A stretch of DNA of 7,866 bases from the NCBI GenBank assembly GCA_027318525.1, contig DAHVPA010000084.1:1-7866 (forward strand), read 5' to 3'. Source of the DNA: Candidatus Cloacimonadota bacterium (lineage in GTDB: Bacteria > Cloacimonadota > Cloacimonadia > Cloacimonadales > Cloacimonadaceae). The translations under genes and the position numbers were made by a program. The notes under the pieces are model-generated. The model did not search any database. It saw only the letters and a list, made by a program, of their open reading frames with translations, and was not told the DNA's origin. Positions 1 through 6,107 of this stretch are shown here, one piece after another. Each line of letters begins with the position of its first letter. The stretch's first letter is position 1.

Positions 1-2588
1 AAAAGCTGCATGGGAACAATCATACCCTCAAGAGCAAGACCACTAGCGCTGATTTCAAACGTGTCAGAGTTACTGTTGTAAGTACTTCCTGAGTTTATAG
101 TGCCTAGGGATGCCAAAGAGTCACTAACCGTAATATTTGGATTCAATGTCCTTAGAACTGCAGTTACAGACTGAATAGGTTCTGTTCCGTTGTTTGAAAC
201 TGTTACTGACATAGTTGTCAATTCTCCAGGTTCAATGTATGCATTGTTACCCATGATTGTATGGTTCACATAATCCAAATCTGCGCTGTGAACCACCAAC
301 TGAAAAACTGAATTCCATGCTCCGGCTGACCCGGTTCCACTAAGGTTAAAAGTTACAACATGATTATCGGGACAATCATTTTTAATTGTAAACAGTGATG
401 TATTTAGTGAAGTGGATGTATTGCCAGCATATGCTGCCGGAAAATTGAGACTACCAGTATTCATTAGCACATACTCGTCTGAACAGGCTAAGGTGCAGCT
501 TACTCCAGTAATTGTAGTAGAACTTGTATTTTTTATAGTTAAACCAAGTTCGATTGATTCGCCTGCATTCAGGACTTGGTTGCCGTTTCCCATAGAACTG
601 CCGCTATTGTTATCATCAATAACGGCTGCATGAAAAACCAGTCCTGTACCGTTTATGTATAGTGTTTGGGTGTATGGTTTAAAATCGTGCTTGCTGACAG
701 TCATGCTGAATGAACCTGCAAGGTTTGTTGGTATATTTAAGTATAATCTGCCTGTTGAATTGGTGTAACCTGTGACATTTAATCCGCTGGAAGCTAGCCA
801 CAAATTTACTGAAGCATTGGTAATCGGATTGTTTTCGATATCCTTGACGATGAACTCCAGAGTCTGGGTTCCCGAAATGATATTAGTCGGATATATGACT
901 TGGAATGTTTTGGGAATTGTGACAAATATCTCTACTGTAGGATCACCCATAAGATTACAATATCTTTTAAAATTGTAGGCAATGGTGGAGCCGGATACGC
1001 CGTATACACTTTGTAGATAAGCTCTGGAAAACAACAATGCTTCTCCCATGGATCGCATCCCACGGTTAAATATACCGTCGAAAATAGCGCCATCAAGAAA
1101 ATTGTTTATCCCGGTATGCGTTGAAGTGGTCGACATGCCAATAGCTGTGATTCCACCTGCCGGGACACTTGTGGAACCAAGTCGCATATATGATTCAGTG
1201 CACGAAGTCCCGCTATAAAAAGTTCCGGTATTACATGTAATGACTACACCATGGTTCAGTTTTACCCCGTTGATAGTTGTGGTACTACTGGGACTCCAAC
1301 CACTAACACCTATATAGCCGCGATAGTTAAAGAATCCTACACCTGCATTAATGCCGGCATCAAAAGATGACTGCATTCCAGTATTGTATGAGCCATATAG
1401 CTCGTTGTAGGTGTAATCTCTGTTTACAGCAGAGGAGATATCCCTGATGTAGTAATTCGTAAAATATGTGGATACTCCGGAATGAGATGAATCACCCACC
1501 AGAAACATCCGGTTCAGCCAGGAGGCAGTGTTTACATTAATATCCCTTTCATACCACATCACTTTGTTGACATAGATTTGAAACTGCTCCACCGTTTCTA
1601 CAGAAATTCTGCCAATCTGGACATCTCCGTATTCGTCTGTTCCATTTAACTGGGTATAAGGAAAGTCACCATATTCGGTGGAATAAGTCGGTAAAATCAA
1701 GCCTGTGGTAGGATCACCAATCAAGAGGACAACATCCGGACGGGTTGATAAATTATTATACAGGTTTTGGATGTAAGTTTTTATACTACTGGTTGTGATA
1801 CCGGATTCATTAGTTGATGCCGCTGTAACCACATATCCCTTTTGCTTTTTCCAGTTTACAAAGTCATTAAGCTTGGTCTGAAACGTTGCATCAGTTGTAT
1901 AAGGATACAAAATCAGAAGCTTGGCTTGAGCCGTAAGAACCGTCTCTTCACGTATTTGTTCATAGTTCAGAATCATTGAGTTATATAAATTGTCAAACAA
2001 AGGGGAGATTGACTGGAAATCTTCTTCAGCATACGTCATTCCGGATGCAACTAAATCAATCTGTAATTCCGCTCTTTGAGTTACTTCGAGGTTGTTGTTG
2101 CGAGTGTCGTATTGGAATGGATAAACGTTTATGCTGACGATCTGAAAATCTCTGAACCGGGCTGGTTCTGAGATCGTGTATCCAGTTGAAGGATACAACC
2201 CATCGGCATTCTTCATTTGGTTCATCACTTGTTGATTTAGGAGATTTTCGACAGGAACACTTTTTCTCTCTTTGTTTTTAAAGCTAAAGACACTTTGCAT
2301 GCCTGCGGGAATAGCTAATACAGCAGTATAGACTGGCAATGTAGAGTATTCGCCTTCATACAGCATTTCACGTGTTTCGGATTTTATCACACTAATTTTT
2401 TTGCCATCTTGATTGACATCTTCCAAGGTCCAATCACCCAGTTCAAAATTAATTTCAATTTTCTGATTGTCCTGACTTGTTATGTGGAAATTCTTGCTTC
2501 CGATTGCTGCAGATAGGGTTGAAAAACCAATAAGCATGGTAAGTAATAAAAAAATGAATACTATTCGACTCTTACATGTCAAAACCAT
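1..2588 (-). CDS. Secreted C25 (gingipain-like) cysteine protease, C-terminus cut by window edge
   Basis: The frame is open from ATG 2588 to base 1: 862 codons plus two bases, with no stop. Residues 1-28 form a signal peptide (basic start, hydrophobic FIFLLLTMLIGF, cleavage near LSAA). Residues about 35-215 resemble the C25 propeptide, including LPVYTAVLAIP. The catalytic domain spans about 222-555: LLIGDP (288-293), DVQIGRISVET, the cysteine motif VVITCNTGTF with candidate nucleophile C452, and the closing NLMGDPTVEIF. Residues about 565-645 look like a carboxypeptidase-regulatory/Ig-like domain, and 650 onward like CARDB-type beta-sandwich repeats starting with IDDNNSG and NAGESIEL. The family cleaves proteins outside the cytoplasm. 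Oddity: the gingipain GHG histidine position reads NYRGY, so Y425 stands where His is expected; H491 (STHTGINN) is another histidine in the domain. Such proteins often end in a type IX secretion sorting domain, which would lie outside the window. Start chosen from GAGGT five bases upstream. Family call is firm; peptidase activity is not. Confidence 0.9.
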   Translation of the reverse strand, partial: MVLTCKSRIVFIFLLLTMLIGFSTLSAAIGSKNFHITSQDNQKIEINFELGDWTLEDVNQDGKKISVIKSETREMLYEGEYSTLPVYTAVLAIPAGMQSVFSFKNKERKSVPVENLLNQQVMNQMKNADGLYPSTGYTISEPARFRDFQIVSINVYPFQYDTRNNNLEVTQRAELQIDLVASGMTYAEEDFQSISPLFDNLYNSMILNYEQIREETVLTAQAKLLILYPYTTDATFQTKLNDFVNWKKQKGYVVTAASTNESGITTSSIKTYIQNLYNNLSTRPDVVLLIGDPTTGLILPTYSTEYGDFPYTQLNGTDEYGDVQIGRISVETVEQFQIYVNKVMWYERDINVNTASWLNRMFLVGDSSHSGVSTYFTNYYIRDISSAVNRDYTYNELYGSYNTGMQSSFDAGINAGVGFFNYRGYIGVSGWSPSSTTTINGVKLNHGVVITCNTGTFYSGTSCTESYMRLGSTSVPAGGITAIGMSTTSTHTGINNFLDGAIFDGIFNRGMRSMGEALLFSRAYLQSVYGVSGSTIAYNFKRYCNLMGDPTVEIFVTIPKTFQVIYPTNIISGTQTLEFIVKDIENNPITNASVNLWLASSGLNVTGYTNSTGRLYLNIPTNLAGSFSMTVSKHDFKPYTQTLYINGTGLVFHAAVIDDNNSGSSMGNGNQVLNAGESIELGLTIKNTSSTTITGVSCTLACSDEYVLMNTGSLNFPAAYAGNTSTSLNTSLFTIKNDCPDNHVVTFNLSGTGSAGAWNSVFQLVVHSADLDYVNHTIMGNNAYIEPGELTTMSVTVSNNGTEPIQSVTAVLRTLNPNITVSDSLASLGTINSGSTYNSNSDTFEISASGLALEGMIVPMQL

Positions 2589-2592
2589 AAAT

Positions 2593-2597
2593 ACCTC
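2593..2597 (-). promoter_or_regulatory. Ribosome-binding site of the C25 protease
   Basis: On the minus strand GAGGT lies four bases before ATG 2588 (spacer ATTT). It supports this start over the next in-frame ATG 17 codons later, which would remove most of the signal peptide. Confidence 0.7.
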
Positions 2598-2605
2598 AAC
2601 TATTT

Positions 2606-2634
2606 ATTATCGTAAATTTTTCCTCAGTTTTCAT
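2606..2634 (-). promoter_or_regulatory. Candidate sigma70-type promoter of the C25 protease
   Basis: On the minus strand, ATGAAA (2634-2629; 4 of 6 match to TTGACA) is followed after 17 bp by GATAAT (2611-2606; 5 of 6 match to TATAAT). Transcription would begin near 2599, giving a leader of only about 10 bases with the Shine-Dalgarno almost at its 5' end. That short leader lowers confidence. A 7-bp inverted repeat overlaps the edge of the -35 box. Confidence 0.4.
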
Positions 2635-2670
2635 AGCAATAATCGGTGCAAAAAGCCCTTCATTTGCTAT
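2633..2670. repeat. 7-bp inverted repeat upstream of the protease gene
   Basis: ATAGCAA (2633-2639) and TTGCTAT (2664-2670) are exact reverse complements separated by 24 bp. The left arm touches the candidate -35 box of the protease promoter. It could be an operator or an RNA stem, but no flanking U-tract makes it a terminator. A 7-bp match can also arise by chance. Confidence 0.3.
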
Positions 2671-2679
2671 CTTGGCATA

Positions 2680-2706
2680 GATTGAACAACCGTTCAGTCT
2701 TTTTTT
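2680..2706 (+). terminator. Intrinsic terminator on the plus strand with no obvious upstream gene
   Basis: GATTGAAC (2680-2687) pairs with GTTCAGTC (2692-2699): 8 bp with one G-U pair and loop AACC, followed directly by seven T (2700-2706). This is a textbook rho-independent terminator in the plus direction. On the minus strand no T-tract follows, so it is one-directional. The upstream gene lies on the other strand, so the terminated transcript would have to be antisense to the protease start or a short unannotated RNA. It may also insulate the promoter immediately downstream, whose -35 box overlaps the T-tract. Confidence 0.65.
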
Positions 2707-2734
2707 GTCAAGAAAAATATCCAGCTTGCATAAT
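2705..2734 (+). promoter_or_regulatory. Sigma70-type promoter of the TM1266-family gene
   Basis: TTGTCA (2705-2710; 5 of 6 match to TTGACA) and CATAAT (2729-2734; 5 of 6 match to TATAAT) are separated by 18 bp. Transcription would start near 2741, leaving a leader of about 127 bases before ATG 2868. The -35 overlaps the T-tract of the preceding terminator. Confidence 0.6.
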
Positions 2735-2737
2735 CCT

Positions 2738-2770
2738 TGCAGAGGGTCTGCAGAGACTTTCCCGAGACTT
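2738..2770. repeat. Three imperfect 11-bp tandem repeats at the transcription start
   Basis: Units are TGCAGAGGGTC (2738-2748), TGCAGAGACTT (2749-2759) and TCCCGAGACTT (2760-2770). Units 1 and 2 share 8 of 11 bases; units 2 and 3 share 9 of 11. The array begins three bases after the -10 box. An 11-bp period puts each copy on the same DNA face, as expected for side-by-side operator half-sites. Function is inferred from position only. Confidence 0.5.
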
Positions 2771-2778
2771 AGTCTCTG
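2751..2778 (+). promoter_or_regulatory. Leader hairpin with alternative pairing
   Basis: CAGAGACT (2751-2758) is the exact reverse complement of AGTCTCTG (2771-2778), giving an 8-bp stem with a 12-base loop. The loop holds a second GAGACT (2764-2769) that could compete for the same right arm, though it leaves almost no loop. No T-run follows, so it is not a terminator. It lies in the predicted leader of the TM1266-family gene. Confidence 0.45.
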
Positions 2779-2800
2779 TAAAACCCCTGAAATATCCTTA

Positions 2801-2860
2801 TCTGATTCATATCAGAAAATTCTGGACAAATATTGTAAAGACAGAGGATATTGAATCAGA
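2801..2860 (+). promoter_or_regulatory. Candidate leader switch reaching the ribosome-binding site
   Basis: TCTGAT (2801-2806) can pair locally with ATCAGA (2811-2816) around loop TCAT. The longer TCTGATTCA (2801-2809) can instead pair over 9 bp with TGAATCAGA (2852-2860). Both pairings use the same left arm and exclude each other. The distal arm covers the first three bases of the Shine-Dalgarno AGAGGTG (2858-2864), so that fold would hinder translation. No known riboswitch class is recognised here. Switching is inferred from sequence complementarity alone. Confidence 0.35.
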
Positions 2861-2864
2861 GGTG
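2858..2864 (+). promoter_or_regulatory. Ribosome-binding site deciding the start at 2868
   Basis: AGAGGTG ends three bases before ATG 2868. The frame stays open upstream to an ATG at 2646, but that longer form would read through the terminator and promoter and would add 74 residues unlike the family. The short start is preferred. Confidence 0.8.
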
Positions 2865-2867
2865 AAT

Positions 2868-3116
2868 ATGACATATAAAATAGTATTGGTTAAAATCGAC
2901 CATCGCAGTCAGGAAGCCAGCCAGGTTCAATCCATCCTAACCGAATACGGCTGCAACATTAAGGTAAGGCTTGGTCTGCATGAAGTTTCCAAAGAGATGT
3001 GTGCACAGGATGGAATGGTAATACTACATGTGGACGGCAACCAGGAAGAAATCAATTTAATGGTGGATAAGCTGAATAAAATCGACTATGTAAAAGCTCA
3101 GCTTCAGGAATTATAA
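2868..3116 (+). CDS. TM1266-family ACT-like protein (putative iron-only hydrogenase system regulator)
   Basis: The 82-residue product is a single small alpha/beta domain. From memory it matches the Thermotoga TM1266 / TIGR03959 family in length and pattern: an opening beta strand IVLVKIDHR, a helix ending VQSILTEYG, the turn NIKVRLGLHE, the strand DGMVILHVDG, then a helix NLMVDKLNKI and a final strand VKAQL. The family has a ferredoxin-like fold related to ACT domains and the NikR C-terminal domain. It is often encoded with [FeFe]-hydrogenase maturation genes, though its biochemical role is not established. No DNA-binding domain, membrane segment or signal peptide is seen. No hydrogenase gene lies in the window, so a hydrogenase link here is unproven. 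It has its own promoter and a long structured leader. Its stop lies 15 bp from the stop of dnaX, which faces it. Confidence 0.75.
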   Translation: MTYKIVLVKIDHRSQEASQVQSILTEYGCNIKVRLGLHEVSKEMCAQDGMVILHVDGNQEEINLMVDKLNKIDYVKAQLQEL

Positions 3117-3131
3117 AGACAAAAAAGTAAG

Positions 3132-4769
3132 TTACTCATTATTACGCCTGCCCTCACCTTCCGGGACTATCATAGCGTCAGTCAGCTCAACCAGCTTAGC
3201 GAGCATAGGACTGGTAGTACTGATATCCTGTAGAGTGGGGGCTTTTTTTTCTTTGATTTGAACTGCTTCATTCAAGCGGGTTATTAATTTTACCGGTAGT
3301 TCAAAAAAACTGCTTAGTAAATCACTGAGCGATTCTCTTGCATCACTTACCATCCGATACTGCATGGAAGAATCAAAATCCATAAAAATAACATCACTGC
3401 TGACTGAGGTAATGTATTCTTTTTTCAGGTAGAGTGCAACCACCTTTTTAGCCGGTTTGATTTTCTTGATAAAATTATCCCAGTTAGACAGGACATGCTC
3501 TTTGGTAAGTTCATTCACTTTGGGTGGTGGAGTATATTCCAACTCAATAGTTGCTTCCTGATTTTCTTTTTTTGCAACAGGTTGAGCAGGAACATCCCTG
3601 GGTTGCGGTTTTATGGTAGTAGGAGTCTGAACGCTTAATTGAGAAGGTGCTTGTTCCAGTTTTGAGATAATCTGATTAAGTTCCTCCATTTCTTCCATTT
3701 TTGTAAGTTTCAACAACGTTACTTCAATCAATATTGATGGATGTGAGCTAGTGCGGATATCCTGCTTGAGTTTAATCAGCATGGACATTATGTAGAGCAG
3801 TGAATTTGAGCTGATTTTATCAACCAGGACTTTGAGCAGGTCAAGGTCATCTCTAACCAGCCCTTTGGGCGTAATCCCAATCTTGAGTAATACCAGTTGC
3901 CTGACAAACTCGAGGTAACTATTTAGAAATTCTACAGTATCCACGCCTTGATTAACAATCTCATGGAAACTCAAAATCAGTTTGTGTGCATCATGATCCA
4001 AAATCGCCTGCATGATATCAGAATGCATTACCAGCGGTAATTCGCTGAATACTTCCCTTACCAGACCTATTCGGATGGGACCGTCCGAAAACGAGATAAC
4101 CTGATCCATCAAAGATAAAGCATCCCTCATCCCCCCATCAGATTTCCTAGCTATCAGATAAACAGATTCTTCATCGATGTCCAGATTTTCAGATTTCGCA
4201 ATACTGGTAAGATTGGCAACAATATCATCTACGGTAATCCGGCGAAAATCAAATCTTTGGCACCTGGATATAATGGTGGGAAGCACTTTCTGGGGCTCTG
4301 TGGTGGCAAAAACAAAGATAACGTTTTCCGGAGGTTCTTCCAGAGTTTTTAGAAAAGCGTTGAAGGCGTTTTTGGAAAGCATATGGACTTCATCAATAAT
4401 ATAAATCTTAAATTTTGCATTACTGGGAGCATACATAAGTTCTTTCTGTAATTCACGAACGTCATCTACGCCAGTATTGGAAGCTCCGTCTATCTCTATC
4501 ACATCTGTAGATGTTCCTGAGGTAATCTCCAGACAATTGTGACAGATACCGCAAGGATTATCTGTCGGTCCTTCGATGCAATTCAGGCTTTTAGCCAGGA
4601 TTCTCGCCATGGAAGTCTTTCCCACTCCTCGAGGACCGGTAAACAAATAGGCGTGAGCAATCCTTGACGATTTTATAGCATTGGAGAGTATCTGCGTAAT
4701 GTGTTCCTGGGAATATACTTCCCTGAAGGTTTGTGGTCTGTATTTTCTGGCTAAAACTACGTAACTCAT
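3132..4769 (-). CDS. dnaX: DNA polymerase III subunits gamma/tau
   Basis: This 545-residue AAA+ ATPase is the motor of the clamp loader, which opens the sliding clamp and loads it on primed DNA; the full-length tau form also ties the loader to the polymerase. Visible are the opening VLARKYRPQTF, Walker A GPRGVGKT (45-52), zinc-site cysteines C64, C73, C76 and C79, Walker B IIDEVHM (124-130), sensor 1 ATTEP (155-159), the SRC motif with arginine finger R169, and sensor 2 GGMRDALS (212-219). Domain III runs to about 370. A proline-rich linker (about 373-417) follows, then a tail domain (418-545) as in other tau proteins. Length is close to that of Bacillus DnaX and shorter than E. coli tau. GGAG lies five bases before ATG 4769. 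The usual partners ybaB and recR are not adjacent. An A7 run in the linker could yield a short gamma form (separate entry). Confidence 0.97.
   Translation of the reverse strand: MSYVVLARKYRPQTFREVYSQEHITQILSNAIKSSRIAHAYLFTGPRGVGKTSMARILAKSLNCIEGPTDNPCGICHNCLEITSGTSTDVIEIDGASNTGVDDVRELQKELMYAPSNAKFKIYIIDEVHMLSKNAFNAFLKTLEEPPENVIFVFATTEPQKVLPTIISRCQRFDFRRITVDDIVANLTSIAKSENLDIDEESVYLIARKSDGGMRDALSLMDQVISFSDGPIRIGLVREVFSELPLVMHSDIMQAILDHDAHKLILSFHEIVNQGVDTVEFLNSYLEFVRQLVLLKIGITPKGLVRDDLDLLKVLVDKISSNSLLYIMSMLIKLKQDIRTSSHPSILIEVTLLKLTKMEEMEELNQIISKLEQAPSQLSVQTPTTIKPQPRDVPAQPVAKKENQEATIELEYTPPPKVNELTKEHVLSNWDNFIKKIKPAKKVVALYLKKEYITSVSSDVIFMDFDSSMQYRMVSDARESLSDLLSSFFELPVKLITRLNEAVQIKEKKAPTLQDISTTSPMLAKLVELTDAMIVPEGEGRRNNE
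3544..3573 (-). other. dnaX: Candidate -1 frameshift site in dnaX giving a gamma-like product
   Basis: Codons 399-401 read GCA AAA AAA, making an A7 run (3573-3567) that fits the X XXY YYZ slippery pattern and closely resembles the E. coli dnaX site (GCA AAA AAG). A -1 slip, or one extra A in the mRNA, adds seven residues (RKSGSNY) and stops at TGA 3546-3544. The product would be about 408 residues: domains I-III without the tail, comparable to E. coli gamma (431). A small 5-bp hairpin, CAACT/AGTTG (3553-3540), lies 13 bases downstream. An AGGGA (3599-3595) lies 21 bases upstream, farther than the E. coli stimulatory Shine-Dalgarno. Location fits well; stimulatory elements are weak. Confidence 0.45.
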
Positions 4770-4891
4770 ATTTACTCCGGTTACATGATTTTGCAGGTTT
4801 GATATTAAGCAAGGTTTTTTTCCTTTACAGAAAACAGGGATACCATAAATAAAGAAATAAGATTGGACGCTTTCAAATGGGAGGTTATATC
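4770..4891. promoter_or_regulatory. Divergent intergenic region between dnaX and the phosphofructokinase gene
   Basis: Both genes start outward from this 122-bp gap, so it must hold two promoters, overlapping or back to back. For dnaX the best guess is TAATAT (4807-4802, minus) with a poor -35 CTGTAA (4830-4825) 17 bp away. For the phosphofructokinase gene I find only TTTACA (4824-4829) with no well-spaced -10. A weak AAGG/CCTT fold around seven T (near 4811-4825) is not a terminator. Confidence 0.3.
4879..4884 (+). promoter_or_regulatory. Ribosome-binding site deciding the phosphofructokinase start
   Basis: GGGAGG lies seven bases before ATG 4892. An in-frame ATG at 4877 overlaps this element and has no Shine-Dalgarno of its own, so the start at 4892 (404 residues) is preferred to the 409-residue version. 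Confidence 0.85.
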
Positions 4892-6106
4892 ATGAAACTG
4901 GAAGGCAAAGTAGTAGTAGCTCAGGGGGGAGGTCCCACTGCAGTTATTAATCAGTCTTTGGTCGGAGTGGTGCTGGAATCAAGAAAATTTACTCAGGTAA
5001 CCAGAGTCTACGGAGCCATAAATGGTGTCTCTGGCATTATCAATAAAAACTTTATTGATTTGACACAGGAAACCACCCATAACCTTGAGCAGGTAGCTGA
5101 TACGCCTTCTTCAGCACTATTTTCCACTCGTGATAAACCTGATGAAAAATACTGCCGTGAAATCTTTTCAGTCCTCAAAACTCATGATGTCCGTTATTTC
5201 TTTTATATTGGCGGAAATGATTCATCCGACACAGTCAGAATCGTCAATGAAGAAGCAAAGAAAGCTGATTATGAATTTCGAGCTATACATATTCCTAAAA
5301 CCATCGATAATGATTTGGTTTTAAATGACCACACTCCAGGATATGGTTCTGCGGCACGTTTTGTCGCTCAGGCATTTATGGGAGCCAATCTGGATAACCG
5401 TGCTCTTCCTGGTGTATATATTGGTGTAGTAATGGGCAGACATGCAGGTTTTTTGACAGCAGCATCCGTTCTTGCACAAAAGTATCCGGATGATGGTCCG
5501 CACTTGATATATCTACCTGAAAAAGCTTTTCATCGTGATAAATTCCTTTCTGATGTCAAGAAAATCTATGATAACTATGGGCGTTGCGTCATCGCAGTCT
5601 CTGAAGGAATAATTGATGATAAAGGAATACCAATTATTACCAAACTTACTCAGAATGTGGAACATGATGCTCACGGCAATGTCCAGCTTTCCGGAAGCGG
5701 TATGCTGGGAGACCTTTTATCCGATCTAGTAAAAAAGCAGCTCAGTATTAAAAGAGTTCGTTCAGATACTTTTGGTTACCTCCAAAGGTCTTTTTTGGGT
5801 TGTGTGTCAGATGTGGATCAGCATGAAGCCAGAGAAGTAGGAGAAAAAGCAGCTCATTATGCAATTTGGCATAATTTGGACGGTTCCATATCAATCCAAC
5901 GGTCTGGATACTATTCAGTTGATTACAAACTACAAAATCTGTATGATATAGCAGGGAAAACCAGACATATGGATGATAGTTTTATAAACTCAGAAGGTAA
6001 TGGCGTTACTGACGATTTTATTTTTTATGTCCGCCCGCTAGTCGGATCAGGTCTGCCTACCGCCCATAGACTAAGAGCCCCGAAGGTGGACAAACTGATA
6101 CATTGA
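4892..6106 (+). CDS. pfp: Pyrophosphate-dependent 6-phosphofructokinase
   Basis: The 404-residue enzyme interconverts fructose 6-phosphate and fructose 1,6-bisphosphate in the cytoplasm, most likely using pyrophosphate and therefore reversibly. Motifs in order: GGGPTAVINQSL (12-23), the phosphate-donor loop; GGNDSSDT (107-114); PKTIDND (135-141), with D139 the likely catalytic base; MGRHAGFL (181-188) and LPE (208-210), sugar-phosphate contacts. Donor choice is read from two positions: D110, where ATP enzymes have Gly, and K136, where ATP enzymes have Gly (PGTIDND). Both are the pyrophosphate type. The residue before D110 is Asn rather than the usual Asp of GGDD. The gene diverges from dnaX and ends one base before the oppositely oriented coaE stop, with no terminator visible. 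Family call is firm; donor specificity is inferred from motifs. Confidence 0.93.
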   Translation: MKLEGKVVVAQGGGPTAVINQSLVGVVLESRKFTQVTRVYGAINGVSGIINKNFIDLTQETTHNLEQVADTPSSALFSTRDKPDEKYCREIFSVLKTHDVRYFFYIGGNDSSDTVRIVNEEAKKADYEFRAIHIPKTIDNDLVLNDHTPGYGSAARFVAQAFMGANLDNRALPGVYIGVVMGRHAGFLTAASVLAQKYPDDGPHLIYLPEKAFHRDKFLSDVKKIYDNYGRCVIAVSEGIIDDKGIPIITKLTQNVEHDAHGNVQLSGSGMLGDLLSDLVKKQLSIKRVRSDTFGYLQRSFLGCVSDVDQHEAREVGEKAAHYAIWHNLDGSISIQRSGYYSVDYKLQNLYDIAGKTRHMDDSFINSEGNGVTDDFIFYVRPLVGSGLPTAHRLRAPKVDKLIH

Positions 6107-6107
6107 A

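Noticed and set aside
412..978. Plus-strand open frames at 412-633 and 772-978
   Set aside because: They are antisense to the protease tail domains, with no Shine-Dalgarno or recognisable protein features.
1..2588. Reading the left 2.6 kb as non-coding
   Set aside because: The minus strand is continuously open to the window edge and encodes clear C25 protease motifs; it simply lacks a stop inside the window.
2589..2706. A known riboswitch ahead of the plus-strand terminator
   Set aside because: The region lacks motifs I recognise for TPP, cobalamin, SAM, preQ1 or fluoride aptamers, and a promoter follows the terminator, so it is not in the leader of the downstream gene if that promoter is used.
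2646..2867. N-terminal extension of the TM1266-family protein from ATG 2646
   Set aside because: It would cross a terminator and a promoter, has no Shine-Dalgarno, and the 74 added residues do not look like the family. ATG 2868 has AGAGGTG upstream.
3121..3136. Minus-strand AGTA/TACT hairpin followed by six T after the dnaX stop, as a terminator
   Set aside because: The stem is only four AT-rich base pairs with a three-base loop; too weak to call.
3243..3250. A8 run in the dnaX mRNA near its 3' end as a second slippery site
   Set aside because: It lies in codons 507-509 of 545, far past the gamma/tau border. A -1 shift would only replace the last few dozen residues, so a programmed role is unlikely.
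4177..4404. Plus-strand open frame inside dnaX
   Set aside because: It is antisense to the conserved AAA+ core of dnaX, has no recognisable domain, and is a shadow of that gene.
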